Assembly (NCBI GenBank): GCA_025766275.1 | Contig: JAFKAC010000046.1 | Location: forward strand, 62,001-126,000 | Length of the DNA: 64,000 nt | From: Lactarius indigo | Taxonomy: Eukaryota > Basidiomycota > Agaricomycetes > Russulales > Russulaceae | Direction of reading: 5' to 3' | Shown: piece after piece, positions 26,692 through 39,041 of the stretch | Layout of the letters: each line of letters begins with the position of its first letter | Numbering within the stretch: position 1 is the first letter of the stretch | Translations under genes and position numbers: made by a program | Notes under the pieces: model-generated | Told to the model about the DNA's origin: nothing | Seen by the model: only the letters and a program-made list of their open reading frames with translations | Databases searched by the model: none

Positions 26692-29600
26692 ATGCAGTCA
26701 CTCGTTTTCCTCGTTCTGCTGGGCGCAGGACACACCTTGGCTGCGTCCTCCCCCTCCCCCTCTCCTTCTTACGCGTCACACTCTTCCTCGACCTCAAGCC
26801 CGCCGCTGTCGTTCCCGACGCCCTCGAGCTCACCGTCCTCGCTTTCCTCGCCTGCCTCCTCCGTCCCGCCATACTCACCCTCCGTTCCAATTTCCAGCCC
26901 TGCTAGCTCGTCTTCTTCAGGAAGTGGAACTTCATCTTCGTCCCTCTCGAGTTCCTACAGCTCGTCCGCGAGTGGTTCCAGCGTCCTTTCTCAGCCGCCG
27001 CCATCTGGAGTCCCCATCAGTTCGTATCCCTTCGTGCCATTCCCGTCGCCATCATCGGAGCCTCCAATCACTGGTATATACCCCTTGACTTCACTAAATA
27101 CCCCTCCACCTGTTGGTAACCCCGCGCTCGTCCCCGATTTTGCGCCAGCGTGGACTAACGCTTACGCAAAGGCGAAAGCTAAGGTAAGCAATTTAGCTTA
27201 GATTGTTTTTCCTGGGACATCTTGTCGCACGATCGTCCAACGAGCGCGCGATGCATCGGCCGCGTGTAGCTGCTCGTTGTGGAGCGATAACGTACCAAGG
27301 ATTCGTGATGCGCTTTATTCCCCTCACTTCCCCGAACCGCGTCGCGTTACGGTCACCTGACTCTCTCTTTCACCCAAATGCGGCAATAACGCGTGCTTTT
27401 CGGTTTTCAGGTTGCTACTTTTACACTCGAGCAAAAAGTCAATGTCACCACTGGTGTGGGCTGGGAAGGTGGCCGTTGTGTTGGGAACATACCTCCCGTA
27501 GGCGATTTTCCCGGCCTATGCCTCGAAGATTCTCCACTCGGCGTGCGTTTTGCGGATTTTGCAACTGGTTTCCCTGCTGCGATCAACGCTGCGACCACGT
27601 AAGTCTTGACGTCATCTAGGATCTTCTAAATTGATATTTGGGCAAATGCAGATGGAAACGTTCTCTTCTTCGCGCGCGTGGGGTCGCGATGGGAAAAGAA
27701 CACGTCGGCAAGGGCGTTAATATCGCACTAGGCCCGATGATGAACTTAGGGCGTATTGCTCAGGGAGGCCGGAACTGGGAAGGTTTCGGCGCAGACCCAT
27801 ATTTGGCAGGTGTTGGCGCATATGAAACGATCCTTGGTATGCAGTCGGCCGGTGTGCAAGCATGCGCAAAGCATTACATCAACAAGTAAGTGTCCATTGT
27901 GAGGATCAGGCTACAGATGGCAGAGGCTCAAGCGTGACATAGCGAGCAGGAGCACAGCCGCACTCAATCCAGCTCAAATGTCGACGACCGGACACAACAC
28001 GAAATTTACGCTGCGCCGTTCCTCCGCAGCGTGATGGCCGGGGTTGCCTCGGTGATGTGTTCATACAACCTCGTCAATGGGGTATATGCTTGCGAGAACA
28101 ACAGCACGTTGAATGGGATCCTGAAGAGCGAGTTTGGCTTCCAGGGCTTCGTCATGTCTGACTGGTCTGCCACGCACTCGACTATCAGCGCGATCACCGG
28201 ACTGGACATGACGATGCCTGGTGATATCACTTTCTTTTCGAACACATCATATTTCGGCGCAAATCTCACTGCGTATGTGCAAAATGGCACCATTCCCGAG
28301 GCGCGTGTGGACGACATGGCGACTCGGATTCTTGCCGGATGGTACCTCCTTGGGCAGGACTCGGCCAGCTACCCACATACGAACTTCAATGCGTTCCAGC
28401 CACTCGACGAGGCGACGAATGAGCACATCGATGTACAAGATGACCACGATAAGGTTGTGCGCGAGGTCGGGACAGCTAGCACTGTACTGTTGAAGAACGT
28501 GAATGGGGCGCTTCCGCTGAAGAAGCCACGGAAGCTGGTGCTGATCGGTTCTGATGCTGGCCCGGCGCACGTTGCGGGTCCAAACGGGTTTGCCGACCAA
28601 GGGGGCGTCGATGGGATCTTGGCCATGGGATGGGGATCTGGGTAAGTGGGCTCAAGTAGGATCAGCCAATAACCGTGACTTACAATCAGCGCAGAACTGC
28701 GTGGTTCACGTACCTAATCTCGGTGCGTATCTCAACTGCTTTTCTCACGTTATGTTCGCGCTAATCCTGAATCGTTGAATAGCCGTATGAAGCATTACAG
28801 GCTCGCGCACATAAAGACCACACTTCCTTCTCTTGGTTTTTCAATGACTACGACCTCACCGGCGCGGGCACCGCTGCCATACAGCAGGATGCTGCAATCG
28901 TCTTCTTGCAGTCCGATTCTGGCGAAGATTATATTACCGTGGATGGCAATGAGGGTGACAGGCACGTGACCTTTTTCCTCTCGTTTTACTTTTTTCACAG
29001 AAAGCTTAACGTGCTATCCCACAGGAACAACTTGACGGCGTGGCATAATGGTGATGCGCTAGTCAAAGCGGTCGCTGCGCAGAATAACAACACGATCGTA
29101 GTCGTGAACTCAGTCGGTCCGCTGATCCTCGAGCCCTGGATCGACCACCCGAACGTGACGGCAGTCGTCTGGGCTGGTCTCGGGGGTCCCGAGACGGGAA
29201 ATGCCCTGGTGGATATACTATATGGTGGTGTGAACCCTAGCGGGCGTCTTCCATATACGATTGCCAAGTCGCCAAGCGACTATTCTGCGCAGCTCATAAT
29301 CGGAGGCAGCGGCGACGAGATCTTGAATATTACCTATTCTGAGGGGTACGTCGTCTCTCGCTAATTGTAGTATAACTACCCTGACGCAATCCGTTTCAAC
29401 CAGCCTGTTCATCGATTATCGCCACTTCGATGCGGCGAACATCGCACCGCGCTACGAGTTCGGCTTCGGGCTGAGCTACACCACGTTCAAGTACTCCGGA
29501 TTGTCGATCAGCAAAGTCACCAGCGGTCCTGACCAGGACAAATGGTTCGAGGCGAACTGGGCGGCGGGCAAGCCTAGCCCACAGGCCGTCGGTTCCTCTG

Positions 29601-29920
29601 CAGCACTCTGGCTGCACCGCCCGGCATTCAGCGTGTCCTTCACGGTGAAGAATACGGGCGCGGTCGCGGGCACGGAGATCCCGCAGGTCTACCTGCATTT
29701 CCCCGTCCGCGCGGGCGAGCCCCCGTCCGTCCTGCGCGGGTTCACGGACGTCGATCTGCAGCCCGACCAGGCGCAGACCGTCACGATCACGCTGTCGCGC
29801 TACGACCTGTCGATTTGGGACGTCGCCAGCCAGTCGTGGATACGCCCCGCGGGGACGTATTCGCTCTCGGTCGGCGCGAGCAGTCGGGATTTCAGGCTGA
29901 AGGGCACGATTCCCCTCTGA
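26692..29920 (+). CDS. Secreted GH3 beta-glucosidase, Ser/Pro-rich linker (BGL1)
   Basis: Eight exons join to 885 residues: 26692-27183, 27411-27598, 27652-27885, 27943-28641, 28695-28722, 28783-28961, 29025-29345, 29404-29920. A signal peptide (MQSLVFLVLLGAGHTLA) is followed by about 110 residues very rich in Ser and Pro, probably O-glycosylated, then the GH3 (beta/alpha)8 domain with substrate-binding Lys300-His301 (AKHYINNEQE) and nucleophile Asp378 in MSDW, the GH3 C-terminal domain, and a fibronectin III-like end. It should release glucose from cellobiose and other beta-glucans outside the cell. Intron 6 (28962-29024) begins with GC instead of GT. Tandem paralogue: 31780-34733. The start was chosen because the signal peptide begins there, although the frame is open further upstream. 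Confidence 0.92.
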
Positions 29921-30559
29921 TCGTTTTTGCGGTTTGATCGAGACCCAGAGGTAGATGTGTGGTCTGGTCTGTTGGTAGATCGGTCTACGAGCTGGGACTT
30001 TGACTTCTTGCTTTTGCTTTGGACTTGTTTGTCGCTGGACAGTCCGCTCCTCCGTCATTCGTTTTGAACATTGTAGTATTTATTTTGTTGCTAGTAATTT
30101 ATACCCAGACAATGAAAAACGCTCTTTTTCTCCCATAGACACTTTATCCTTTTTTTTGGAAGGGTGTTTCATTTCAAGCATGCTACATAAAGTAACTACT
30201 GTACTTAAAATAATGTCAGACTAGGTATCAGCCCTGTCTGACATGTTGTAGCTGGGCTCACTGGTTCAAATTTCCTTCGTTCAACCCCAAAATTTGATTT
30301 CTTAACGTCTTTATATTTTTTAAAATGTTTTTTTTTTGTGAATAAATATCCAGATCATCACACACGCACAGAATTCCATTATGATTACCCTCTAATATAC
30401 CATAAAATTTAAGAAGCTTGAGAAGTAGTGAAAGGTCGCCGGTCCAACGGTGATCCGAAAGGTTCAAAGAAGGTACAGTAGAAGTACTTAGAAGAGGAAA
30501 GGGGTTGAAGGGGGTACGGGGCCGGGCCCGTGGGTGTGATTTTCTGATGCACTGCAAAA
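29921..30559. other. Intergenic, beta-glucosidase 1 3' flank
   Basis: The region is AT-rich with T runs (about 30148-30158 and 30330-30340) and holds no gene. The right end meets the copied UBE2S 3' end, so a duplication junction lies somewhere near 30500-30560. Confidence 0.45.
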
Positions 30560-30720
30560 GGAAGGGGTGAGAAGGAGACAGACCGTCGGCGAGTATCACC
30601 AGTCCCTCTAGGTACCTCAGGCTCGTACGTCATCCCAGTGATCCCCACGAAAGCAGTCGAGCGTGAGGTGCAACAGTAGGCGAGAAGCGCAAAACGGGCA
30701 CTTGTTGGTGACTGTAAACT
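30560..30720 (+). pseudogene. Fragment of UBE2S last exon
   Basis: GAGAAGGAGACAGACCGTC and the following bases match the UBE2S coding end at about 25001-25171, including the EKETDR...VSPVPLGTSGS reading and the GGCGAGAAGCGCAAAA stretch near the C-terminus. The copy has internal deletions, loses frame and no longer codes the ALKRL tail. It has no E2 domain. It is a passenger of the tandem duplication that produced beta-glucosidase 2. Confidence 0.8.
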
Positions 30721-31779
30721 GCTGTGACAATGTGGCTATAAGCCTCTCTGTTGGCGTGTCTTAGGTGAACGGGAATGTGTTACGGGTCGGTCTGTGGATG
30801 AATGTTGTTTTAACGGTACCCCCCTTTCTATGTGATTGTCTCATAACCAGCACCGATCCCTCATCAATCTGTGCCCCGACGAAGATGTTCACGTTTTTTC
30901 CGGAGGTAGGTAGAAGAGTAAAGAAGAGAACCGTTGTCAAGCCGATTTGATTGTGTTGATCGATAATTATCAGGGCCTTCGGAGGAGGAATAACTTAGTC
31001 CGATCTTTCCAGACATGGAACCACGAACGGATGAAAAAACCATGCGTTCCGAGTCTTATACCCATATCAACCACAAAAAGGCACTTTGGTCACTGGTAGC
31101 AGAACAGGTGATTCGAGGTGGAGAAGCGATATACCAAATATTCAGGAGAACGTTTCAACTTCCAAGAGGTCTTCATCCCTTGACTAACAAGAAGACCCAA
31201 CCTGTGAAGAGACCCATTATATGTCCGGTAAAATAAGTCAGGACAGTCGTTCAACGCAGGAGCCTGAGATTGCAGGGATGTGGCCCAACAAAAGAAAACT
31301 CGAATCCGGAAATTATCTAATTATCTAACTACGGGGGTCGGGTATGTTTCTCGGGCCGAAGTGCATCTCGCGATTGATGGTGGGATTTCTCTTACCAATG
31401 GCCTCATCACGGCCTCTACACGTTCACACCTTGCACAGTAACTGGTTGGTTCCACTCAATTCGTCCCAACTGTTTCGTCCCGACATTTCATCGTATCATC
31501 CTTGGAGACGAGCCCATTAGGTTTCCCGTTTGACACCTGGCCCTCCACGATTGGGAACGTAAGTTTACTCCGCTCGCTCCACTCTCCGCACTTCCAAGTT
31601 CCGTGCATCGATAACGTCCTTTCGTTATCGCATGGACTATTGGCCATAGTCGCCAGACGGCGCAACAGTTCGCCGTATAATTCGCCAGATAATATAAACC
31701 CTGTGTTCACGTTTGATTAAGACCCACGGCCCTCCCCCAATTTTTTTTTCCCTGGCTGGTGCATCCGCACTACGAACCC
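30721..31779. repeat. Duplicated UBE2S-BGL spacer and BGL2 promoter
   Basis: It is homologous to 25172-26691 with deletions: GTGGCTATAAGCC, the AGAAGAGTAAAGAAGAGAACC block, TGGTTGGTTCCACTCAATTC-like sequence and the promoter-proximal TTGGCCATAGTCGCC. No gene is present. It shortens the original spacer of about 1.5 kb to about 1.06 kb. Confidence 0.75.
31693..31698 (+). promoter_or_regulatory. TATA box, beta-glucosidase 2
   Basis: TATAAA lies 87 bases upstream of the ATG at 31780, at the position homologous to the TATAAG of beta-glucosidase 1. Confidence 0.55.
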
Positions 31780-34733
31780 ATGCGGCAATCCGTCTTCAAG
31801 TTGCTTGCTCTTCTGGGTGTAGGACACAACTTGACTGTGCACTCCCCGTTCCTATCGCCATATTCAGAGCCTCCAACCCATGGCGTATACCCCTTGACTT
31901 CACTCAATACTCCCCCACCTGTTGATAACCCTGCGCTCGTCCCCGATTTTGCGTCAGCGTGGGCTAACGCCCACGAAAGAGCGAAAGCCAAGGTAAGCGA
32001 TTACGCTTCTGAAACTGTTTTGTCTGGGACACCTTATCGCACGATCACCGTGCGATGCATTAGCCACATGTGTCTACTTGTTGTGGAGCGACAACGTACT
32101 GAGGATTCGTCATGCGCCTTATCATTTCCCTCCTCCCTTCTTGAACGCGATACGTCACAGTCACCTGATAATCCATGTCATCCAAATCTGGTCATCACGC
32201 GTGATTTTTGGTTTTTAAGGTTGCTACTTTTACGCTCGAGCAAAAAGTCGATGTCACCACTGGTGTGGGCTGGGAAGGTGGCCGCTGTATTGGGAACACA
32301 CCTCCTGTGGGCGATTTTCCTGGCTTATGCCTCGCAGATTCCCCACTCGGGGTACGTCTTGCGGATTTTACGACTGCCTTCCCCGCTGCGATCAATGCTG
32401 CGACGACGCAAGTCTTGATGTTATCTAGAGTCTTCTAAACTGATTTTTTGACGAACGCAGATGGAAACGTTCGCTACTCCGTGCGCGTGGGGTCGCGATG
32501 GGAAAAGAACACGTCGGCAAGGGCGTTAACATCGCGCTAGGCCCGATGATGAACTTAGGGCGCATTGCTCAGGGTGGCCGAAACTGGGAGGGTTTCGGGG
32601 CCGACCCGTATTTGGCAGGAGTTGGCGCATACGAGACGATCCTTGGTATGCAGTCGGCCGGTGTGCAAGCATGCGCAAAGCATTACATCAATAAGTAAGT
32701 GTCCATTGTAAGATTCAGACTATAGGCGGCAGACTCAAATGCGACATAGCGAGCAGGAGCACAGCCGCACTCAGTCCAGCTCAAATGTCGACGATCGTAC
32801 ACAGCACGAAATTTACGCTGCACCGTTCCTCCGCAGTGTGATGGCCGGGGTCGCCTCGGTGATGTGTTCATACAACCTCGTCAATGGGGTATACGCATGC
32901 GAGAACAACAGCACGTTGAATGGGATCCTGAAGAGCGAGTTTGGCTTCCAGGGCTTCGTCATGACTGATTGGACCGCCGCGCACTCGACAATCAATGTGA
33001 TCGCCGGGTTGGACATGACGATGCCCGGTGATATTACCCCGTTTTCGGGAACGACGCATTTCGGCGCGAACCTCACTGCGTATGTACAAGATGGTACCAT
33101 TCCTGAGGCGCGTGTGGACGACATGGCGACCCGGATTCTCGCCGGATGGTACCTCCTCGACCAGGACTCGGCCAGCTACCCACATACGAACTTCAATGCC
33201 TTCCATCCACTCGACGATGCGACGAATGAGCACATCGATGTACAAGACGATCACGACAAGGTCGTGCGCGAGGTTGGCACAGCTAGCTCGGTGCTACTGA
33301 AGAACGTGAATGGGGCGCTTCCGCTAAAGAAGCCACGGAAGCTGGTGCTGATCGGTTCTGATGCTGGCCCAGCGCGCGTCGCGGGGCCAAATAAGTTTTC
33401 CGACCAAGGTGGCGTCGATGGGATCTTGGCGATGGGTTGGGGATCTGGGTGAGTGGGTTCGGATAGGATCGGCGAATACCGTAACTCACAAACCACGCAG
33501 TGCTGCGTGGTATTCGTACCTAATCTCAGTGCGTATATCTCTGCTGTCTGCTTTTCGCGCGTGATAGATCACACTGATCGTAATTCGTTGAATAGCCATA
33601 CGAAGCACTACAAGGTCGCGCACGCAAGGACCACACTTCCTTCTCTTGGTTATTCGATGACTTCGACCTCGTCGGGGCTGGCGACGCTGCCATACAGCAG
33701 GATGCTGCAATCGTCTTCTTGCAGTCCGACTCTGGCGAGGCCTACATTACCGTGGATGGCAATGAGGGTGATAGGCATGTGACTGCTTTCCTTCCTTACC
33801 CTTTGGAAACTCAACGCGCCATCGCCCACCCCACAGGAACAACTTAACAGCGTGGCATAATGGTGACGAACTAGTCAAAGCGGTCGCTGCGCAGAATAAC
33901 AACACGATCGTGGTCGTGCACTCGGTTGGCCCGATCATCCTCGAGCCCTGGATCGACCACCCGAACGTGACGGCAGTCGTCTGGGCTGGTCTCGGGGGTA
34001 CCGAGACGGGAAACGCACTAGTGGATATATTATATGGTGGTGTGAACCCTAGCGGGCGTCTTCCATATACGATTGCCAAGTCGCCAAGCGACTATTCTGC
34101 GCAGCTCGTGACAGGAGGCACCAGCGACGAGATCGTGGATATCACCTATTCTGAGGGGTGAGTCGTCTCTCCTACCAGTTGAAGTGTGCCTCCCTAACGT
34201 GATTCGCCACAATCAGCCTGTTTATCGATTATCGCCATTTCGATGCGGCGAACATCGCACCGCGCTACGAGTTCGGCTTCGGGCTGAGCTACACCACGTT
34301 CGAATACTCCAGTCTGTCGATCAGCCCGGTCGCCGGTGGACAAGGCCAAGATGGAGCGCCAGAGGCGAACTGGGCGGCGGGCAAGCCTAGCCCACAGGCC
34401 GTCGGCGCCTCCACGGCGCTCTGGCTGCACCTTCCGGCATTCAGCGTGTCCTTCACGGTGAAGAATACGGGCGCGGTCGCGGGCACGGAGATCCCGCAGG
34501 TCTACCTGCACTTCCCTGCGGACGCGGGCGAGCCTCCGTCTGTCCTGCGCGGATTTACGGACGTCGATCTGCGGCCCGGAGAGGCGCAGACCGTCACGAT
34601 AACGCTGTCGCGCTACGACCTGTCGATTTGGGATGTCGTCAGTCAGTCGTGGATACGCCCCGCGGGGACGTATTCACTCTCGGTCGGCGCGAGCAGTCGG
34701 GACTTCAGGTTGAAGGGCACAATTCCCTTCTGA
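31780..34733 (+). CDS. Secreted GH3 beta-glucosidase, short linker (BGL2)
   Basis: Eight exons join to 792 residues: 31780-31992, 32220-32407, 32461-32694, 32750-33448, 33501-33528, 33596-33774, 33837-34157, 34217-34733. It has the same intron positions and domain order as BGL1: signal peptide, GH3 domain with Lys207-His208, nucleophile Asp285 in a TDW motif (SDW in BGL1), C-terminal GH3 domain and fibronectin III-like end. It lacks the 93-residue Ser/Pro-rich block of BGL1. Introns 2 (32408) and 6 (33775) both start with GC. It arose by tandem duplication together with the UBE2S 3' end. All conserved residues are present, so it should be active. Confidence 0.92.
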
Positions 34734-35462
34734 TCGTCCTCTGACCTTTTTTTTTGCGATTTTGACCAAGAATCGGAGATGGATTATGGCTGGATGGTTG
34801 GTCCGTAGATTGGTCTGCTGGCCAACTTGAAGCTGCGGACTGAACAAGTGGCTAGACTCTTTTATTTCTTCTTTTGCTTTGCTTTGAATCTGTTTGTTGT
34901 CGGATCCGACACTCACGCTCCCCCGTGACTTGTATTGGAAAATGTAAAATATCTATCTTGTCGGGATGACCGGATTGCCCGACCTTGCGGGGGTTGGCTG
35001 CGGGGGGAGTGACCAACTGCACCGGGAACCGGACCGGACTGGGTCGGTTCCCGGGAGGTCTCGCCTCGTCCCGAGCATTCCTCCGCCTCGTCCTCTGCCC
35101 TAATTTTTGGAACCCGGCCTTTGGCCGCTACTATACAATGCTCCTCCGTTCCTGTTCCTTTGATTACTGTTGTATCTAGGGTACTTCCTCGGATTGAGCG
35201 CGAGCGCGCCGAGCCCGACGTCACTGGGGCGATGCGCATGTAACTTACGCTCGCCCGACACCTACGGACGCCTCAGCCACCTCAGCGTCAATACCAAACG
35301 CCACCAAGTCTCACTGTCACCTACTGGCACGGCATTGCCCCCCCTTATCGATACCTCTAATACGTACGCTACTTGTAGATAAGGCTTCGAGCCTGGTCTC
35401 ACAATGGGTATCAGCCTTCGGACTGACCCTATTGTCCTCCTCTATCCGTGCACGTTGCCTCC

Positions 35463-35558
35463 ATACATCTGCAAAGTTGGAAGTGTTCGGAATCGTTTGG
35501 AATCGTTCTCGAACAGTTCCGAACAGCTCCGAACAGCCACCAGTTTTTGCAGATGTAT
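35463..35558. repeat. Imperfect hairpin of about 96 bases
   Basis: The ends ATACATCTGCAAA and TTTGCAGATGTAT are perfect reverse complements, and the interior also pairs around GTGTTCGGAA and TTCCGAACAG. The right arm repeats a GAACAGTTCC-like unit three times (about 35511-35537). The purpose is unknown: a small fold-back element or a structured transcript are both possible. Confidence 0.5.
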
Positions 35559-38500
35559 CGATTCCCGATCCGTAGTTACTACCGCGTGACTCATCGATTA
35601 TCTTCTCTATTGTCTTTCTTTACGTCCTTCCCTTGGGTCGACGTGTCCATTCATACACTCGCATAGCTATCTACATAGCTAAAAGATGCACCAGCGCCGT
35701 CGGTTCAACATTCGTTCGTGGAATTCGTCAGGTCGACCAAGTACGTTCTGGTCCGCCACCAAGGGAACAAAGCCCGCCACTTTTGACAGTCAGCGCAGGA
35801 ACGACAGCGTAAACCCAATCTATTGCAGCTTGACAGCTTGATAGTACCATGACGAGGTCTCTCGATGTCACCTTGGCTAGTGTTGTTGCGGCCCCGCCGC
35901 GGTGTGCGCGGACAGCACCAAGCGCGTCGTCAGCGCGACCGTTTGTATGAGCGGTTTCCGCTATGCCGTTATAGTTGCCAGCGGTACAGCGCGCCGAGGA
36001 GAACGTTGGCCCGAGACATGAGCACGCTGGTGACCGCCTTGGCCGGCCGCCTCTACGTGTCACTACGGCACAAGAGGAATGAAGGTCGTAGTGTCCAAAC
36101 CAGGAGTCGACTTGGAGAGGAGCTCGAGCACGCTTGGGTGAGGCGTGACAAGCCAACCTACCTGTTCCTTGTGTAGATATGTGCCGTATCCAATGAGGCT
36201 GCGACACTACACTCCCAACTCTTGGCTGGAACGGCATGCCACGTGTACTTCACGACAACCATTCCACGTGCCATGGTTGATTGGTTGAGGGTCCTAGCGA
36301 TGAATGCGGAAGGGGCTGAGGGCAGGTGGAAGTACATGATTACAGGTCATGGCGCACGTGTCCGTGATACGATAGGTTTGTGCGGTTGAAAATGCTATTG
36401 GTCCAAAGAGTCCTAAGGATAGAGTCTCTCAGGCTGAAATCCGCGCTAGGGAAGGAGAAATTCTGTGGTACATCTCAGAGTCGGAACTGAACTTGGCGGC
36501 AGCGTTGTCAGAATGGAGGTAGAAGCACGACCACGCGTCCATCCAGTTATCGAAGCCGTCAAATGGTATCCAGGATGCTTACCAGGATATGATTTTGGCT
36601 CCGACTGTGGTGGAGCCGCGGAAGTGGACAAAAACATAGTTGAGCGGTGAACCACACGTGGTGCTATTTCACCGAATTCCGGCCGGATAACATTTTCCCT
36701 CGACTCGGGCTGTACTATAGTCTTGGTCGCCAGAATGTACACTGTAGTGGGTGCACCAATCAAAAAGGCGCATGAGGGACGTTCTCACGGGGTTAATGTT
36801 TCAAATTGTGGAGTGTCAAGTTTCTGGCTGGAAACCATGTTCACAAACCCCTTCTCTCTCCGTTTGCATTATTTTCGCTAGGTATTTCAATAGAGTTACG
36901 CAGCTCTAGTGTCATACGCCGCCTGGCTACGGTCCTACACTTGAAGGCGATACCAATGCTGCATGAGGTCCGGCTAAAGGAGCTTGTGAGGGAGAAGACA
37001 CTGCTCGTGAAAACACGTTGCATTTATGCAACACAGTTCTCTGGGTCGATCTTCTGTTTCGGAGGAGGCTGTGGCCGCGGCATGGTCAAGGGCACGGTTC
37101 GTGCTACTTGTGTCATCTCGGCTGGATTGCTGCAAGTGCACCATTCCGAAAGAAAAAGAAACTTGAAGCTTGAAGCTTGAAAGAACCTCACACTGGCACC
37201 ATGACGATATGCAAAACAAACAGGAAACGAAAATAACTCTCAGGTAAAGTAGACCGTGCCCAGTTTTTTTTTTTTTTTTTTGAATCGGACCGTGCCCAGT
37301 TTGCACTGCGAGTCGACCCAGCTGGGGGCACAACTGCAATCTGGTGTCTGTTCACTGCGTGACTGCACAAGGACCGCACAATATACTTGCCATATACTAC
37401 TACAAAATGAAGCGGAGACATCCAACTGCATTGGCCAGGGCCCGAAACCTTTGACTAGTGTACCGCGGCGTGAGTCGGAATGCCACGCTGACTGGGTAGC
37501 CTTATTGTAGGTGGATTTGATGTAGAAACCATTCTATCCCGATGCATCAGCTTCGAAGATCAGCAGTTTGGCTGATTCGCCAGCATGGGTGAGTCATCCA
37601 GCGCATGAAGTGTATCTATCTGCCACGGAGGGTGGTTTCCACCTCGGCCCAAATAGAGGAGAGCGCCATTGTCGACTCGGACTACATACCTGCCGCGAAG
37701 TTACTTCACACTCTCATTGAGTGACCAAAAGGAGAAGTATAGTTGACAGAAAGGGAGGGATCAGACGTGGCACAGTTAAAGTGCAGGTGCGCTCTCCAGT
37801 AGGGTAGAAACATCTGTAAAATTGGGACCTGTCAAAGGCCGTCAGGGACTGGTCCTGACAGGCTCCAGTTGTGCAGATGAAGGGGGAATACTGGCCGAGC
37901 AGTTCAGTGTCGAGGCCCAGATCAGTGGTATAAATAAATACCTTATTTATAACACCGTGTCCTATGATATTTATATTGGTTCAAGTTGTAGCTCGCGTCG
38001 TCCAAAGTTGCCAGTCTAAAGAAGCTATTTCGGCAGCCGAGGACTTGTGCAGCCTCGACATCATGCACAAGTGTCGGCTCTACATCAGGGATAGAGTTCC
38101 CGTCGCAGCTCCCGGGGCTGGTTACAATTAGTGCTAGGGGCAAGCGAGTAGGTTGCGTGCTTTGCCTTTTCGAGAAGTTTTCCCCATAGACCTGACAAAG
38201 ATGGTGTGGCAATCCTCTCTAGAGCGGCCAGCTGGGGTCTCACTTCAGAATTCGGAAAATATATGGAAGTGCCGCGGCGCGCGGCTGAGAGATTATCTAC
38301 GAAATTTTCCGTATGGCCATGGGGGGGAGAGAAAAGCGTGTCTGCAGACGATATCCTCGTATTGGTGTGCGAGCTAACTGCGAGGCCATCCTTCAAACAG
38401 AAGGATGGAGTCTTGTCCGTGGGCCTGCTGGGACGCCAGATTGCGATAGACCACAGATCGATTTCGAGATGGGCCTACCGGCCCACTCCAATGTTCAACG

Positions 38501-38902
38501 GAACACACGGCCTGCAGAGGCGCAGGGAAACCCTTGTCCCAGGCATAGTGTAGCACGATGTCGCACCCGGAGCGCCTGAAGTCAACGAACGCGGTGGAGT
38601 CGTGGGACGTGAAGCTTGAAGTCTGGTCGAATACTGCATTATTCCCTGCCTGCAAGACCGCTCTTGCGAAAGATGTTGGTCGTCTCTCCTTTTGGGTCAT
38701 TTCCGTATCAATTTTAAGTTGGGCATCGTGCGTGACCGTGGGTTTTCCTTTCCCCAGGGCACACGCAAACAGTCGCCCGCGGGATAGAGATAGGGACTCA
38801 GATATGGCGACATAGCGACAAGTGGTTGGCCGTTTCGTAGGAAGCAATTCGTTTGGATTGTTCCGCATTTCCGTGGCGCTTGGCTCATGGCATATAGCGT
38901 TC

Positions 38903-38910
38903 TATAAATA
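38903..38910 (+). promoter_or_regulatory. TATA box, beta-glucosidase 3
   Basis: TATAAATA lies 139 bases upstream of the ATG at 39042. The surrounding sequence is not obviously shared with the other two beta-glucosidase promoters. Confidence 0.4.
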
Positions 38911-39041
38911 TCCTCTGACCTAGCCGCTACTGTAGACGACGACAACGGCTCTCCGCGTAATTATAAGCCTCATTTCTCCTTTACCGGAACCCAAGCCACT
39001 CTCCCTAACTTATTCTTGCCTGGTGCACCTACAACGAGTCC

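Larger units (their letters stand above)
34734..39041. other. Long intergenic stretch, no gene recognised
   Basis: About 4.3 kb between beta-glucosidases 2 and 3. Open stretches on both strands (the largest is 164 codons at 38374-38868, minus) show no domain, no splice-linked continuation and no family I know. It holds an imperfect hairpin at 35463-35558 and a 20-base T run at 37264-37281. An unrecognised gene or decayed transposon cannot be excluded. Confidence 0.4.

Noticed and set aside
30258..30599. 113-codon minus-strand frame next to the UBE2S fragment
   Set aside because: It crosses the junction into the duplicated UBE2S end on the opposite strand, so it is not a conserved gene.
38374..38868. 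164-codon minus-strand frame
   Set aside because: The longest frame in the 34.7-39.0 kb gap, but composition and motifs are not protein-like to me and competing frames lie opposite.
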